Origin: Ruegeria pomeroyi
Lineage (GTDB): Bacteria; Pseudomonadota; Alphaproteobacteria; Rhodobacterales; Rhodobacteraceae
Assembly (NCBI RefSeq): GCF_021405525.1
Contig: NZ_JAGQAG010000001.1
Span: 3,634,001-3,698,000 of the forward strand
Reading direction: 5' to 3'
DNA length: 64,000 nt
Shown piece after piece: positions 1 through 7,854 of the stretch; position 1 is the stretch's first letter, and every line of letters starts with the position of its first letter. Below the pieces are notes generated by a model. The model ran no database searches, was not told the origin of the DNA, and worked only from the letters and a program-made list of their open reading frames with translations. A program made the position numbers and the translations under genes.

Positions 1-416
1 ACACCGTCGAGGTTGATGTGCTGATAGCGCTCCTTGACCTCGGCCGGTGACAGTTCCTCGACCGGGACGCCAAAGGCGCGGGCCATGGCGGCGTTGCGAT
101 AGAGCTCTTCCAGCCGCTCGCCCGTCAGCGCGACCGAGACCGAGCCAACCTGACGCATGCCGGTGGCAACACCGGTCTCGGCCTCGAGCCCCATATAGAG
201 CTCGGCCGAGTACCGGGCGAGCTTGGTCATGTTGGAGCTGGCGCGCAGCTGGCCGATAAGGCCCGCGGCATGCCAGGTGGTGCCCGAGGTCAACTGCTTG
301 CGTTCGAGCAGAACGACGTCTTTCCAGCCGAGCTTGGTCAGATGATAGGCGACCGAGCAGCCGACGACGCCGCCGCCGATGATGACCACGCGGGCCTGGG
401 TGGGAAGATCAGCCAT
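1..416 (-). CDS. FAD-dependent dimethylglycine/sarcosine dehydrogenase-like protein (3' end outside window)
   Basis: This is the N-terminal 138 residues of a flavoenzyme whose 3' end lies beyond the left edge. The protein opens with MADLPTQARVVIIGGGVVGC, a Rossmann GxGxxG dinucleotide-binding motif. A GTTWHAAGLIG stretch follows, which is typical of the GcvT-fused dimethylglycine/sarcosine dehydrogenase family, where the flavin is usually covalently held at this His. It is a clear paralogue of the complete enzyme at 3457-5904. The ATG at 416-414 aligns with that paralogue's start. It lies 87 bp downstream of the GlxA-type regulator on the same strand, after a hairpin that may partly terminate the upstream operon. 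Oxidative N-demethylation of a methylated amine is the family role; the substrate is not readable here, nor is the presence of a GcvT domain. Confidence 0.85.
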   Translation of the reverse strand, partial: MADLPTQARVVIIGGGVVGCSVAYHLTKLGWKDVVLLERKQLTSGTTWHAAGLIGQLRASSNMTKLARYSAELYMGLEAETGVATGMRQVGSVSVALTGERLEELYRNAAMARAFGVPVEELSPAEVKERYQHINLDG

Positions 417-478
417 ATATGTCTCCACAACTTGCGATTTGCCCGACAATGCCACGGGTGGGCGACAGGAAATCCGTC

Positions 479-513
479 AAAAACGTCACGGCAGCGGTGA
501 AAATCACCGCTGC
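479..513 (-). terminator. Hairpin with T-run at the end of the GlxA-type regulator gene
   Basis: A perfect 10-bp inverted repeat (491-500 and 504-513, loop AAA) overlaps the stop codon of the regulator gene. On the minus strand it is followed about 7 nt later by a run of five T (483-479). This resembles an intrinsic terminator or attenuator between the regulator and the downstream flavoenzyme. The distance between stem and T-run makes its strength uncertain. Confidence 0.55.
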
Positions 514-1487
514 ACAGCCGCACGTTTCTGCCGCCTCAGCACAAAGGGGGTAACCCCGTAGAAGCTTTTGTAGACCGCCGAGAATCCGTTCGGAAAGCCG
601 CAGGCCAGCCCGATTTCGCGTACGCTCATCGCGGTATTCAGCAGCAGAGAATTGGCCTTGGCCAGCCGCATCTCGCGATAGAAGTTGTTGGGCGTTGTCC
701 CCATATAGGTTCGGAACTTGCGCTCCAACGAGCGATTGGACAGACCGAGCGCCGCAACGATCTCACCAATGGGCAGAGGGTCCTCGATATTGGCCTGCAT
801 CATCTTGATGCACTGATCCAGCGCCTCGTCCCCGGTCGAGGTGGTCTTGATCCCCGAGAACGGCTGCATCGTGGCAAAGTCGCGGATATGTTCGTGAAGC
901 ATGATATCGGCAACCGTCATCTTGGCCGGGCCCGAAACATGTCGCCCGATCACTGACAAAACCACGTCGACCGTCGCCCCCATGCCCGCGCAGGTCACCA
1001 CCGGCCCCTGCTCTGTCGCCAGCGAGAAGGTCGCATCAAAGCGCGCGCCGCGTTCGCGCAGAAACGCGGCGTTCTCCCAATGGGTGGCCAGATCGGCGGT
1101 GCCGCGTTCGTTGATATATCGGCTCGCGGCCTCGGCCAGCAAAAATACCTGCGCCCCGCGAAAGGTGTAATCCTTGACGACGCGTCCCAGCGACAATTCG
1201 GGCTGGTCGGGATCGGAATTGCCGATGACGAACAGGTAGTCCGCCCTTGGTTGGGCCGGCACCCGCTCGGTCGCGACCACGGCGCCGCTGCTGCTTTCGA
1301 TCAGACCGCCACGCAGGGAACGGTAAGTATAGGCAAAGGGGGGGTGCGGGCAGACCCGATTGGCGATCCGCAATACGTCGACCAAAGCGGCCAGTTCGGT
1401 CAGCACGAAACCGGGTGCGACGATGATATCGAACTGCTTTTGCCGGGTCTCGGCCTTGACCAGTTTCAGCGTTGTTTCGGCCCCCAT
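504..1487 (-). CDS. GlxA/GbdR-type AraC-family transcriptional regulator
   Basis: The 327-residue protein has a DJ-1/PfpI-like (class I amidotransferase-like) N-terminal domain, roughly residues 15-190, and a C-terminal AraC helix-turn-helix domain (roughly 215-315; IGEIVAALGLSNRSLERKF and VREIGLACGFPNGFSAVYK are the two HTH units). This is the layout of GlxA-like regulators such as GbdR and ArgR of pseudomonads. Some of these activate glycine betaine/dimethylglycine or arginine catabolism, which fits the flavoenzymes on both sides. I chose the ATG at 1487 because AGGAG sits 8 nt upstream; an in-frame GTG at 1496 overlaps that Shine-Dalgarno. It is the last tightly linked gene of the leftward operon, 12 nt after the methyltransferase stop. 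Confidence 0.88.
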   Translation of the reverse strand: MGAETTLKLVKAETRQKQFDIIVAPGFVLTELAALVDVLRIANRVCPHPPFAYTYRSLRGGLIESSSGAVVATERVPAQPRADYLFVIGNSDPDQPELSLGRVVKDYTFRGAQVFLLAEAASRYINERGTADLATHWENAAFLRERGARFDATFSLATEQGPVVTCAGMGATVDVVLSVIGRHVSGPAKMTVADIMLHEHIRDFATMQPFSGIKTTSTGDEALDQCIKMMQANIEDPLPIGEIVAALGLSNRSLERKFRTYMGTTPNNFYREMRLAKANSLLLNTAMSVREIGLACGFPNGFSAVYKSFYGVTPFVLRRQKRAAVQR

Positions 1488-1499
1488 GTGCCGCACTCC

Positions 1500-2396
1500 T
1501 CAGACGATACGATGCCCCGCCGCGCGCAGGCGACGGAAAAGATGCGCGATATGCTCGGGTCCGACCTCGCAACAGCCGCCGACGATGGTGGCGCCCTGAC
1601 CGACCCAGCCCATGGCAAAATCGGCATAGGCCTCGGGCGTCAGGTCGACGCGGGCAGAGAGCGCCTCGACCGTGGGGCGGGATTCAAGGAAGGCTTCGGT
1701 GATGCGGGTAAAGCCGTTGGCATAGGCGCCGAAGGGCAGGCCAAAGCCCGCGATGATGTCGAGCGCGGCGGCCATGGCCTCGGGGCGGGAGCAGTTCACC
1801 AGAACCGCCTGGGGCTGGTATTGCGCGACGATGGCGGCCAGCTCACCCACCCCTTCGCCCGAGCGCAGGCGGCTGCCGTCGTCATCCATCACGGTGACCG
1901 AGAGCCAGACGGGTTTGCTGCCAAGGGACGCACCCCGGAGCGCGCCCTCGGCCTGAGCGACCGAGGCGGCGGTTTCGATCAAAAACAGATCGACCCGGTC
2001 GTTCATCGCCCGGACGCTGTCGGCATAAAGCGCCTCGGCTTCCGCAGGCGGCGGGCAGATGTCGGGGCGGTAGGAGGCGCCGAGCGGCCCCAGCGCGCCC
2101 GCGATCCGGCCCGTGCCATGCGCGGCGCGGGCGGTTTCGGCCTGGGCCAGCGCGGTGTCGATCAGCGCCTCGAACTGGTCACCGATCCCGGCCGGTTCCA
2201 GCCGGTCGCGCAGCACCGCATAGGTGTTGGTGGTGGCGACAGTGGCGCCCGCCTCGAAATAGTCGCGATGGACGGCGCCGACGTGATCGGGCGCCTCGAG
2301 CATGACCGAGGTGGACCAGAGCGGCGTCGGGCGCTTGCCCGCGCGTTTGACCAGTTCCTGGCCGATGGAGCCATCAAGCAGGGTAATGTCGGTCAT
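1500..2396 (-). CDS. Homocysteine S-methyltransferase family protein (BHMT-like)
   Basis: The 298-residue TIM-barrel methyltransferase starts LLDGSIGQELVKR and carries the expected zinc ligands: a Cys in VLVNCS near residue 200 and the paired Cys of GGCCEVGPEHI near residue 275. Family members move a methyl group from betaine, S-methylmethionine or another methyl donor to homocysteine, giving methionine. The start ATG overlaps the stop of the upstream oxidoreductase by 4 bp (ATGA), so the two are translationally coupled. In this operon it could remove the first methyl from a quaternary donor before the flavoenzymes act; that is inference from context. The methyl donor cannot be decided from sequence. 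Confidence 0.87.
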   Translation of the reverse strand: MTDITLLDGSIGQELVKRAGKRPTPLWSTSVMLEAPDHVGAVHRDYFEAGATVATTNTYAVLRDRLEPAGIGDQFEALIDTALAQAETARAAHGTGRIAGALGPLGASYRPDICPPPAEAEALYADSVRAMNDRVDLFLIETAASVAQAEGALRGASLGSKPVWLSVTVMDDDGSRLRSGEGVGELAAIVAQYQPQAVLVNCSRPEAMAAALDIIAGFGLPFGAYANGFTRITEAFLESRPTVEALSARVDLTPEAYADFAMGWVGQGATIVGGCCEVGPEHIAHLFRRLRAAGHRIV

Positions 2397-3460
2397 GGGT
2401 GCTCCTGTGGGGGGATGAGGACGATCTTGCCGGGCAGGCGTTTGGTCATGAATTCGGCCTGCGCCTCGGCGATCTGGTGGAGGGGATAGGTGGCCGAGAC
2501 CAGCGGGCGAATGGCGCCCGTGTTGATCAGGTCGATGAGGCGGGCAAAGACCGCGCGCGGTTGGTAGGTGGCGCCGTGGATGGTGATGTCGGGCAGGTAG
2601 ATCTGGCGCAGATCGGCACTGACCATCGGCCCGGCGATGGCGCCCGATACGGCGTAGTGGCCGCCGGGTTTCAGGGCGCGGATCAGGTCGGGCCAGAGCG
2701 GGCCGCCCACAACGTCGATCACCCGGTCGAAACGGGCGGGCGGGGGCGTGTCGTCGCGGCCCAGGATGGTTGTCGCCCCGGCGGCTGTGACGGCCTCGGC
2801 CTTGGCCGGCGCGGTCATCGCAGTGACGCTTGCGCCCAGATGCGCAGCCAGTTGTACGGCGGCGAGCCCCACGCCGCCCGAGGCGCCGGTGATCAGCACC
2901 ATATCACCCTGCCCCACGCCGCAGCGCGCCAGCAGGTTCCAGGCGGTGCCATAGGCACAGGGCATGGCGGCGATTTCGATGTCCGAGAGCGGCGAGGCGG
3001 TGACGTCGAAGAGGTCACCTGCCTCGAGCAGGCAATATTCGGCAAAGGCGCCGTCCAGCTCCGAGCCCAGCGCCACGAAGCCAAACGGGTTGTCGGCTGT
3101 CGGACGCGGCAGGTTGATCTGGCAAGTGACGCGCTGGCCTATGGTCCAATCGGTCACGTCCGCGCCCAGCGCCACGATGCGCCCGCAGAGGTCGCCGCCC
3201 TGGATGCGGGGGAAGTTGAGCGCCCCGGCCCAGCCGCCCGCCTCGCCCGTCTCGCCGCCGTCGGTGGCGCCGGTTACATCCGAGGAATACCAGCCTATCC
3301 GCGTATTGATGTCGGTATTGTTGACCCCGGCGGCCAGCACCCGGACCAGAACCTGCCCCGGCCCGGGGACCGGGACGGGGATGTCATCACACCACGCCAG
3401 TGCCTCTGGCCCGCCGTGGCGGGTCAGATAAACGCCGGACATGGTGGCGGGGATGGTCAT
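2393..3460 (-). CDS. Medium-chain (MDR) quinone oxidoreductase-like alcohol dehydrogenase
   Basis: The 355-residue protein of the MDR superfamily has an N-terminal GroES-like domain (GQVLVRVLAAGVNNTD) and a Rossmann domain with GASGGVGLAAVQLAA around residue 190, typical of NAD(P)H-dependent quinone oxidoreductase-type members. The C-terminus GKIVLIP is also typical. The ATG at 3460 was chosen because it overlaps the upstream flavoenzyme stop as ATGA; a longer in-frame extension into that gene is not credible. It is translationally coupled on both sides, so it is probably part of the same catabolic route, perhaps oxidising or reducing a side product. The exact substrate is unknown. Confidence 0.85.
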   Translation of the reverse strand: MTIPATMSGVYLTRHGGPEALAWCDDIPVPVPGPGQVLVRVLAAGVNNTDINTRIGWYSSDVTGATDGGETGEAGGWAGALNFPRIQGGDLCGRIVALGADVTDWTIGQRVTCQINLPRPTADNPFGFVALGSELDGAFAEYCLLEAGDLFDVTASPLSDIEIAAMPCAYGTAWNLLARCGVGQGDMVLITGASGGVGLAAVQLAAHLGASVTAMTAPAKAEAVTAAGATTILGRDDTPPPARFDRVIDVVGGPLWPDLIRALKPGGHYAVSGAIAGPMVSADLRQIYLPDITIHGATYQPRAVFARLIDLINTGAIRPLVSATYPLHQIAEAQAEFMTKRLPGKIVLIPPQEHP

Positions 3461-5904
3461 GCGCGCAGCCGCTCGTTTTCCGGATCCCAGAGCGGTTGAT
3501 CGGGCTGCACCACGGCGCGGCATTTCTGCCCGTAGATCTCGACCTCCAGCTCGGTGCCCGGCACCGCCAGATCGGCGCGTACCATGCCCAGCGCGACGCT
3601 GGCGTTGATGCGGTAGCCCCAGGCGCCCGAGGTGGTCTCACCCACGATCTGCCCGTCATGCCAGAGGCAGGACATATAGGGCGCGTCGCAATCTCCGGCC
3701 TCGACCAGCAGGGTGACAAAGCTTTTCTTCACCCCGCGCTGTTTCTCGGCCAGGATCGCGGCCTTGCCCGGGAAATCCTGTGGCTTGTCGAGCTTGACGA
3801 AGCGTTCCAGCCCGCCTTCGAGCATCGAATAGTCGGTCGACAGGTCGCCCTTCCAGGCACGATACCCCTTTTCGAGGCGCAGCGAGTTCAGCGCCCACAT
3901 GCCAAAGGGCTTGGCCCCGGCGGCAAGGATCGCGTCATAGATGGCGGGCATATGTTCGTTGAGCGCGTGCACCTCCCAACCCAGTTCCCCGGCAAAAGAA
4001 ACGCGGATCAGAAAGGCGGGCTGGCCCGCGACGGTGGCGGCCTGATGCGTCAGCCAGCCCTGTGACAGGTCGGCGTCCGACAGCCCGGCGAGGATCTCGC
4101 GCGATTTCGGGCCGGTGACGATCAGCGTGTCGCGGGTGGTGGTGACATCCTCGACCGTGACACCGGCGGGCATGGCACCCAGCAGGATATCACGGTCATG
4201 CCATTGCGCGGTGGCCGCCGTGATCATCACAAACTCGTCCTCACCCAGGCGGATACAGGACATTTCGGTCAGGATGCGGCCGCGACTTTCAGAGATGTAG
4301 ACGAGGTTCATCCGCCCCACCTTGGGCAGGCCGCCGGTGATCAGGCCGCGCAGCGCCTCGGCCGCACCTGCTCCCTTGACCAGAAAGCGCGAGAAGCCGG
4401 GCAGGTCGAGCACGCCGCAATGGTCGCGCACGGCCTCGCATTCCTCCTTGATCCGCTGCTCCCACGGGCCGGAGCGGCCCCAGGTGTGGGTGCTTTCCTC
4501 GGACGTGTCATCACCCGGCTGCGCGAACCAGTTGGCGCGTTCCCAGCCGTTATAGACGCCCATGACGCCACCCTGCGCCTTGACCCGGTCATGCACCGGC
4601 GAGAGTTTCTTGTCGGGCGCTGCGGGCCAGCGGTGCCAGGGGAAGTGCATGGCATATTCGTTGCCATAGACCTCCATCCCCTTAGCGACGCAATAATCGT
4701 GATCGGTGTAATCGGTAAAGCGGCGCGGATCGCAGGACCACATGTCCCATTCGGTCTGGCCATCGACGATCCATTCCGCCAGCACCTTGCCCGCGCCGCC
4801 CCCTTGGGCGATGCCGAAGGTGAACACGCAGGCCTCGAAGGCGTTTTTCACGCCTGGCATCGGGCCGATCAGCGGCAATCCATCGGGGGCATAGGGGATC
4901 GGCCCGTTGATGATGCGGCTGACACCGGCGGTGGCGGTGACGGGCACGCGTTCCATCGCGTCGGCGACGATATCCTCGATCCGGTCGAGATCGTCGGACC
5001 AGAGCTGGAAGCTGAAATCGTCGGGCATCGGGTCGCTGTCCACATCCCAATGGGCGCGACAGTTGGGCTCGTAGGGGCCGATATTGATGCCGTTCTTTTC
5101 CTGCCGCAGGTAGTAGGACACGTCCACGTCGCGCAAGAGCGGCAGCTTGCGACCGTTCTCCTTGGACCAGGCCTCAAGCTCGGGGATCTGCTCGGTCAGC
5201 AGGTACTGGTGGCTCATCACCATCATCGGCACGGTACGGCCGCCATAGGGTTTGAACCACTCGCCAACCCGCTGGGCATAATAGCCTGCGGCGTTGACCA
5301 CATAGTCACAGGCAACGTCGCCCTTGTCGGTATGAACGATCCAGCTGCCATCGGGCTGCTGGGTGACGCCGGTGGCAGGGCAGAACCGCAGGATCCTGGC
5401 GCCCATGTCGCGCGCGCCCTTGGCCAGTGCCTGGGTCAACTGCGCCGGGTCGATATCGCCATCGGTCGGATCGTAAAGCGCCCCGGCCATGTCATGGGTT
5501 TCCAGGAAGGGATAACGTGCCTTGGCCTCGTCGGGCGTCAGCATCTCCATCTTGATGCCCTGATAGCGGCCCATGGCGCAGGCGCGCTCGAACTCCTGCA
5601 TCCGTTCCTTGCTATGCGCCAGCCGGATCGAGCCGGTCTGGTGATAGTTCATCGGATAGTCGACTTCTTCGCCCAGACGGGCATAAAGCTCGGTCGAGTA
5701 CCGCTGCATGTTCATGATCGACCACGAGGTCGAAAAGGTCGGCACGTTGCCAGCGGCATGCCAGGTGGAGCCCGCGGTCAGCTCGTTCTTTTCCAGCAGA
5801 ACGCAGTCGGCCCAGCCCTTCTTGGCCAGGTGATAGAGCGAGGACACCCCCACCACACCGCCGCCGATGATGACCACGCGGGCCTTGTTGGGAAAATCGG
5901 ACAT
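3457..5904 (-). CDS. Dimethylglycine dehydrogenase-like FAD oxidoreductase with GcvT domain
   Basis: The 815-residue protein has the two-part layout of dimethylglycine and sarcosine dehydrogenases: an N-terminal FAD/DAO domain (RVVIIGGGVVGVS, residues 10-25; GSTWHAAGNV near residue 50, where the flavin is usually bound covalently) and a C-terminal folate-binding GcvT domain (about residues 430-810). Family members oxidise an N-methyl amine and transfer the one-carbon unit to tetrahydrofolate, passing electrons to ETF. The ATG at 5904 has GGAG 5 nt upstream; a GTG at 5910 overlaps that site. It follows the GFA gene by 9 nt and is coupled to the MDR gene. It is the likely core enzyme of the operon; dimethylglycine is a guess for the substrate. 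Confidence 0.9.
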   Translation of the reverse strand: MSDFPNKARVVIIGGGVVGVSSLYHLAKKGWADCVLLEKNELTAGSTWHAAGNVPTFSTSWSIMNMQRYSTELYARLGEEVDYPMNYHQTGSIRLAHSKERMQEFERACAMGRYQGIKMEMLTPDEAKARYPFLETHDMAGALYDPTDGDIDPAQLTQALAKGARDMGARILRFCPATGVTQQPDGSWIVHTDKGDVACDYVVNAAGYYAQRVGEWFKPYGGRTVPMMVMSHQYLLTEQIPELEAWSKENGRKLPLLRDVDVSYYLRQEKNGINIGPYEPNCRAHWDVDSDPMPDDFSFQLWSDDLDRIEDIVADAMERVPVTATAGVSRIINGPIPYAPDGLPLIGPMPGVKNAFEACVFTFGIAQGGGAGKVLAEWIVDGQTEWDMWSCDPRRFTDYTDHDYCVAKGMEVYGNEYAMHFPWHRWPAAPDKKLSPVHDRVKAQGGVMGVYNGWERANWFAQPGDDTSEESTHTWGRSGPWEQRIKEECEAVRDHCGVLDLPGFSRFLVKGAGAAEALRGLITGGLPKVGRMNLVYISESRGRILTEMSCIRLGEDEFVMITAATAQWHDRDILLGAMPAGVTVEDVTTTRDTLIVTGPKSREILAGLSDADLSQGWLTHQAATVAGQPAFLIRVSFAGELGWEVHALNEHMPAIYDAILAAGAKPFGMWALNSLRLEKGYRAWKGDLSTDYSMLEGGLERFVKLDKPQDFPGKAAILAEKQRGVKKSFVTLLVEAGDCDAPYMSCLWHDGQIVGETTSGAWGYRINASVALGMVRADLAVPGTELEVEIYGQKCRAVVQPDQPLWDPENERLRA

Positions 5905-5913
5905 GTTCACTCC

Positions 5914-6285
5914 CTAGTCCTTGTGCGGCGCATCGTCCGCGATGTCGTAATAGTCGCCCTTGTCGGCGACAAAGATGTGCTTGGTCAGGCGCAGGCCGGT
6001 GGGGCCATCAATGGATCCAAGCGAAAAGCTGATCGTGTCTTCGTCATTGGCCTTCCAGAACAGGAAAGAGCCGCAACGAGCGCAGAACCCCCGCTTGGCG
6101 CTGTCGCTGGCGGCAAACCAGCTGACCGGGCCGGTGATGGTCAGGTCGGCCTCGGGCACAAAGGCCGAGGACCAGATGCCGCCCGATTGCCGCCGGCACT
6201 GGCCGCAATGGCACATCGAGGCGCCCTGGGGCTCGGCTTCGGTCGCGTAGCGGATATCGCCGCACAGGCAGGACCCTTTGATCAT
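5914..6285 (-). CDS. GFA (CENP-V/GFA domain) family protein
   Basis: The 123-residue zinc protein has the cysteine pattern of the glutathione-dependent formaldehyde-activating family: CLCG at residues 6-9, CHCGQCRR near residue 25 and FCARCGS near residue 70. The founding Paracoccus Gfa was proposed to speed glutathione-formaldehyde adduct formation, although many homologues have no proven activity. Its place 9 nt upstream of a demethylating flavoenzyme makes a formaldehyde-related role attractive. GAGGAG lies 6 nt before the ATG. It is a full-length member. Whether it acts on formaldehyde is inference from context. Confidence 0.85.
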   Translation of the reverse strand: MIKGSCLCGDIRYATEAEPQGASMCHCGQCRRQSGGIWSSAFVPEADLTITGPVSWFAASDSAKRGFCARCGSFLFWKANDEDTISFSLGSIDGPTGLRLTKHIFVADKGDYYDIADDAPHKD

Positions 6286-6295
6286 GGCATTCTCC

Positions 6296-6898
6296 TCAAT
6301 ATACCGGTGGCGCGATCACCCAGACAGCAACGGCGGGTTCGTCATAGGGATTGGCCCATTGATAGGGTTCATGGCGGATACGGAAACTGTCGCCCGGCCC
6401 GACCGAGAAGACGCGCCCGCCGATGGTCAGCTCCAGCCGCCCCGACAGCATGTATCCAACCTCTTGCGTGGGTCGGTTGGCCGGGGTCTGCATCCGCGAA
6501 TGCGGGGCAAAGGTGGAATGCACCATCTCGAAATCGTCGGTCAAATCCGGCGACAGCAGTTCTTCGATCAGGCCTTCTTCGCCCGAGCCCATGGGCCGCC
6601 GCGCGCCCGCCCGCACCACGTATCCCTGTTCCTCGGCCGGGGCGGCGGCATGGGCAAACAGCATCGACATCGGCACGCCCAGGCAACCCGCAATCTGGCG
6701 CAGGTCCGAGATCGAGGGTTCGGACATGTCGCGCTCTACCTGACTGAGCCAGCCGACAGACCGCCCCAGCCGCGCCGCGATCTCGCTCAGCGTCAGGCCA
6801 CGCGCCTTGCGCAGGGCGCGCAGATCGGCGCCAAGCGTCGCGCTGGACGGGGCTTGCGTATTCACCGGCGCCTCCCAAGTTTCGTGAAAAAACTCCAT
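6296..6898 (-). CDS. XRE-family regulator with C-terminal cupin domain
   Basis: The 200-residue regulator carries an N-terminal Cro/C1 helix-turn-helix (about residues 24-80; SEIAARLGRSVGWLSQVER contains the recognition helix) and a C-terminal cupin sensor (about 115-195). This layout is common in local regulators of amine and amino-acid catabolism such as PuuR-like proteins. It is the first gene of the leftward operon, with only 10 nt to the GFA gene. Four TTTC(A/G)(T/C)GA-type boxes lie directly in front of and just inside its coding sequence, so autoregulation of the operon is likely. The ligand is presumably bound by the cupin; its identity is unknown. Confidence 0.9.
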   Translation of the reverse strand: MEFFHETWEAPVNTQAPSSATLGADLRALRKARGLTLSEIAARLGRSVGWLSQVERDMSEPSISDLRQIAGCLGVPMSMLFAHAAAPAEEQGYVVRAGARRPMGSGEEGLIEELLSPDLTDDFEMVHSTFAPHSRMQTPANRPTQEVGYMLSGRLELTIGGRVFSVGPGDSFRIRHEPYQWANPYDEPAVAVWVIAPPVY

Positions 6899-6952
6899 AG
6901 AATTTCATGATGACGCGATTCTCGTGAAATTCTCAACACAAATTTCACGAAC
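6880..6952. promoter_or_regulatory. Four-box operator array before the XRE-cupin operon
   Basis: Four related boxes occur in 73 bp: TTTCGTGAAA at 6880-6889, AATTTCATGA at 6901-6910, TCGTGAAATT at 6922-6931 and AATTTCACGA at 6941-6950. The last two form a perfect 10-bp inverted repeat with a 9-nt spacer. Box centres are about 23, 17 and 23 bp apart, so the array is two similar units 40 bp apart. The first box lies within the first codons of the regulator. This is the expected arrangement for an autoregulating HTH dimer; binding is inferred. Confidence 0.72.
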
Positions 6953-6983
6953 CAACAGAACACCGCTTCACTTTGCAGCAAAT

Positions 6984-7033
6984 ACTCCGGGGGAGTCGCC
7001 GCTTTGCGGCGGCGGGGGCAGCGCCCCCCTTTT
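6984..7033. repeat. Cluster of three adjacent GC-rich hairpins
   Basis: Three inverted repeats follow each other: ACTCC/GGAGT (6984-6988, 6992-6996, loop GGG), CGCCGC/GCGGCG (6997-7002, 7006-7011, loop TTT) and GGGGGC/GCCCCC (7014-7019, 7023-7028, loop AGC) followed by four T. Strings of this kind recur between genes in Rhodobacteraceae, but only this copy is in the window. It could act as a bidirectional terminator or transcript-protection element in the gap between the XRE gene and the DUF1294 gene. Confidence 0.5.
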
Positions 7034-7082
7034 CCATCGCCGGTTCTTGCATATCTAACCGGGCAAACGCTAAGACCCGCCC

Positions 7083-7355
7083 ATGTGGAACGCGATCCTC
7101 TATCTCTGGGTCCTCAACGGGCTGACGGTGGCTCTGTTCGCCTGGGACAAGCTCTCGGCGCGCTGGAGCCGGGGCCGGGTGCCCGAGCATCTGCTGCTCT
7201 GGCTGTCCGCCCTTGGCGGCAGCCCGGCGGCGCTGTTGTCGCGGTGGCTGTTTCGGCACAAGACCCGCAAGCAGCCTTTTGGCCGCTGGCTCTGGTCCAT
7301 CGTGCTGTTTCAGATCACCGCCCTGGTGATCCTATTGGGCAAAGACCTGCTCTAG
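7083..7355 (+). CDS. DUF1294 family small membrane protein
   Basis: The 90-residue protein has at least two hydrophobic segments (about residues 4-22 and 66-85) and the pattern of DUF1294 proteins: an early FAWDK, LGGSPAAL in the middle and FRHKTRKQPF near residue 60. The family is widespread, small and membrane-bound, sometimes fused to a cold-shock domain; no function is established. The gene stands alone on the plus strand, and its last 24 bp overlap the convergent methionine sulfoxide reductase gene. Confidence 0.82.
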   Translation: MWNAILYLWVLNGLTVALFAWDKLSARWSRGRVPEHLLLWLSALGGSPAALLSRWLFRHKTRKQPFGRWLWSIVLFQITALVILLGKDLL

Positions 7356-7784
7356 AATTGCCCCCAGCGCTTCGGCATCCGCGACCGTAAAGGCATCCGG
7401 CAGGTCGCTGTCGATATCGAACACCGCAATCAGCGCGCCGGTGCCATCAAACACCGGCAACACCAGTTCCGACCGGGTGGAAGAGGCGCAGGCGATATGG
7501 CCGGGAAAGGCATCCACATCCGGCACCAGTTGCACCTCTCCGGTCCGCGCCGCGGCACCGCAGACGCCCTTGTCAAACGGGATGCGCAAACAGCCGTGAC
7601 CGCCCTGATAGGGGCCAATCTTGAGCACACCGGGCTCGGTCACCCGGTAGAAACCGGTCCAGTTGAAGCGGTCGTCCGAATGATGCACCTCGCAGGTGAC
7701 CGTCGCCATCAGCGCCACCGGATCGGTCTCGCCCTCGGTCAGGGCGGCGATGGTCTTGGCGAGGGTGTTGTAGTCAACGGTCAT
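7332..7784 (-). CDS. msrC: Free methionine-(R)-sulfoxide reductase (GAF domain)
   Basis: The 150-residue single GAF-domain protein matches fRMsr. It has three cysteines at positions 65, 75 and 99, in GCLRIPF, KGVCGAA and HIACAS; these reproduce the 10- and 24-residue spacing of the catalytic Cys84/94/118 of the Escherichia coli enzyme. Family role: reduction of free (not protein-bound) methionine-R-sulfoxide to methionine in the cytoplasm with thioredoxin as donor. It is monocistronic and converges on the DUF1294 gene with a 24-bp overlap. The ATG at 7784 gives the usual family length. Confidence 0.88.
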   Translation of the reverse strand: MTVDYNTLAKTIAALTEGETDPVALMATVTCEVHHSDDRFNWTGFYRVTEPGVLKIGPYQGGHGCLRIPFDKGVCGAAARTGEVQLVPDVDAFPGHIACASSTRSELVLPVFDGTGALIAVFDIDSDLPDAFTVADAEALGAILEQVFAQ

Positions 7785-7854
7785 GGCGGCTCTCCGCTGG
7801 GTCTGGCGTGAAACAAGCCTATCGCGCGGACAGGGAGCAAAGACAAGAGACGGG

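Noticed and set aside
4198-6747. 849-codon rightward open frame opposite the dimethylglycine dehydrogenase-like gene
   Set aside because: It is a GC-driven antisense frame, His/Gly/Arg-rich, with no family features.
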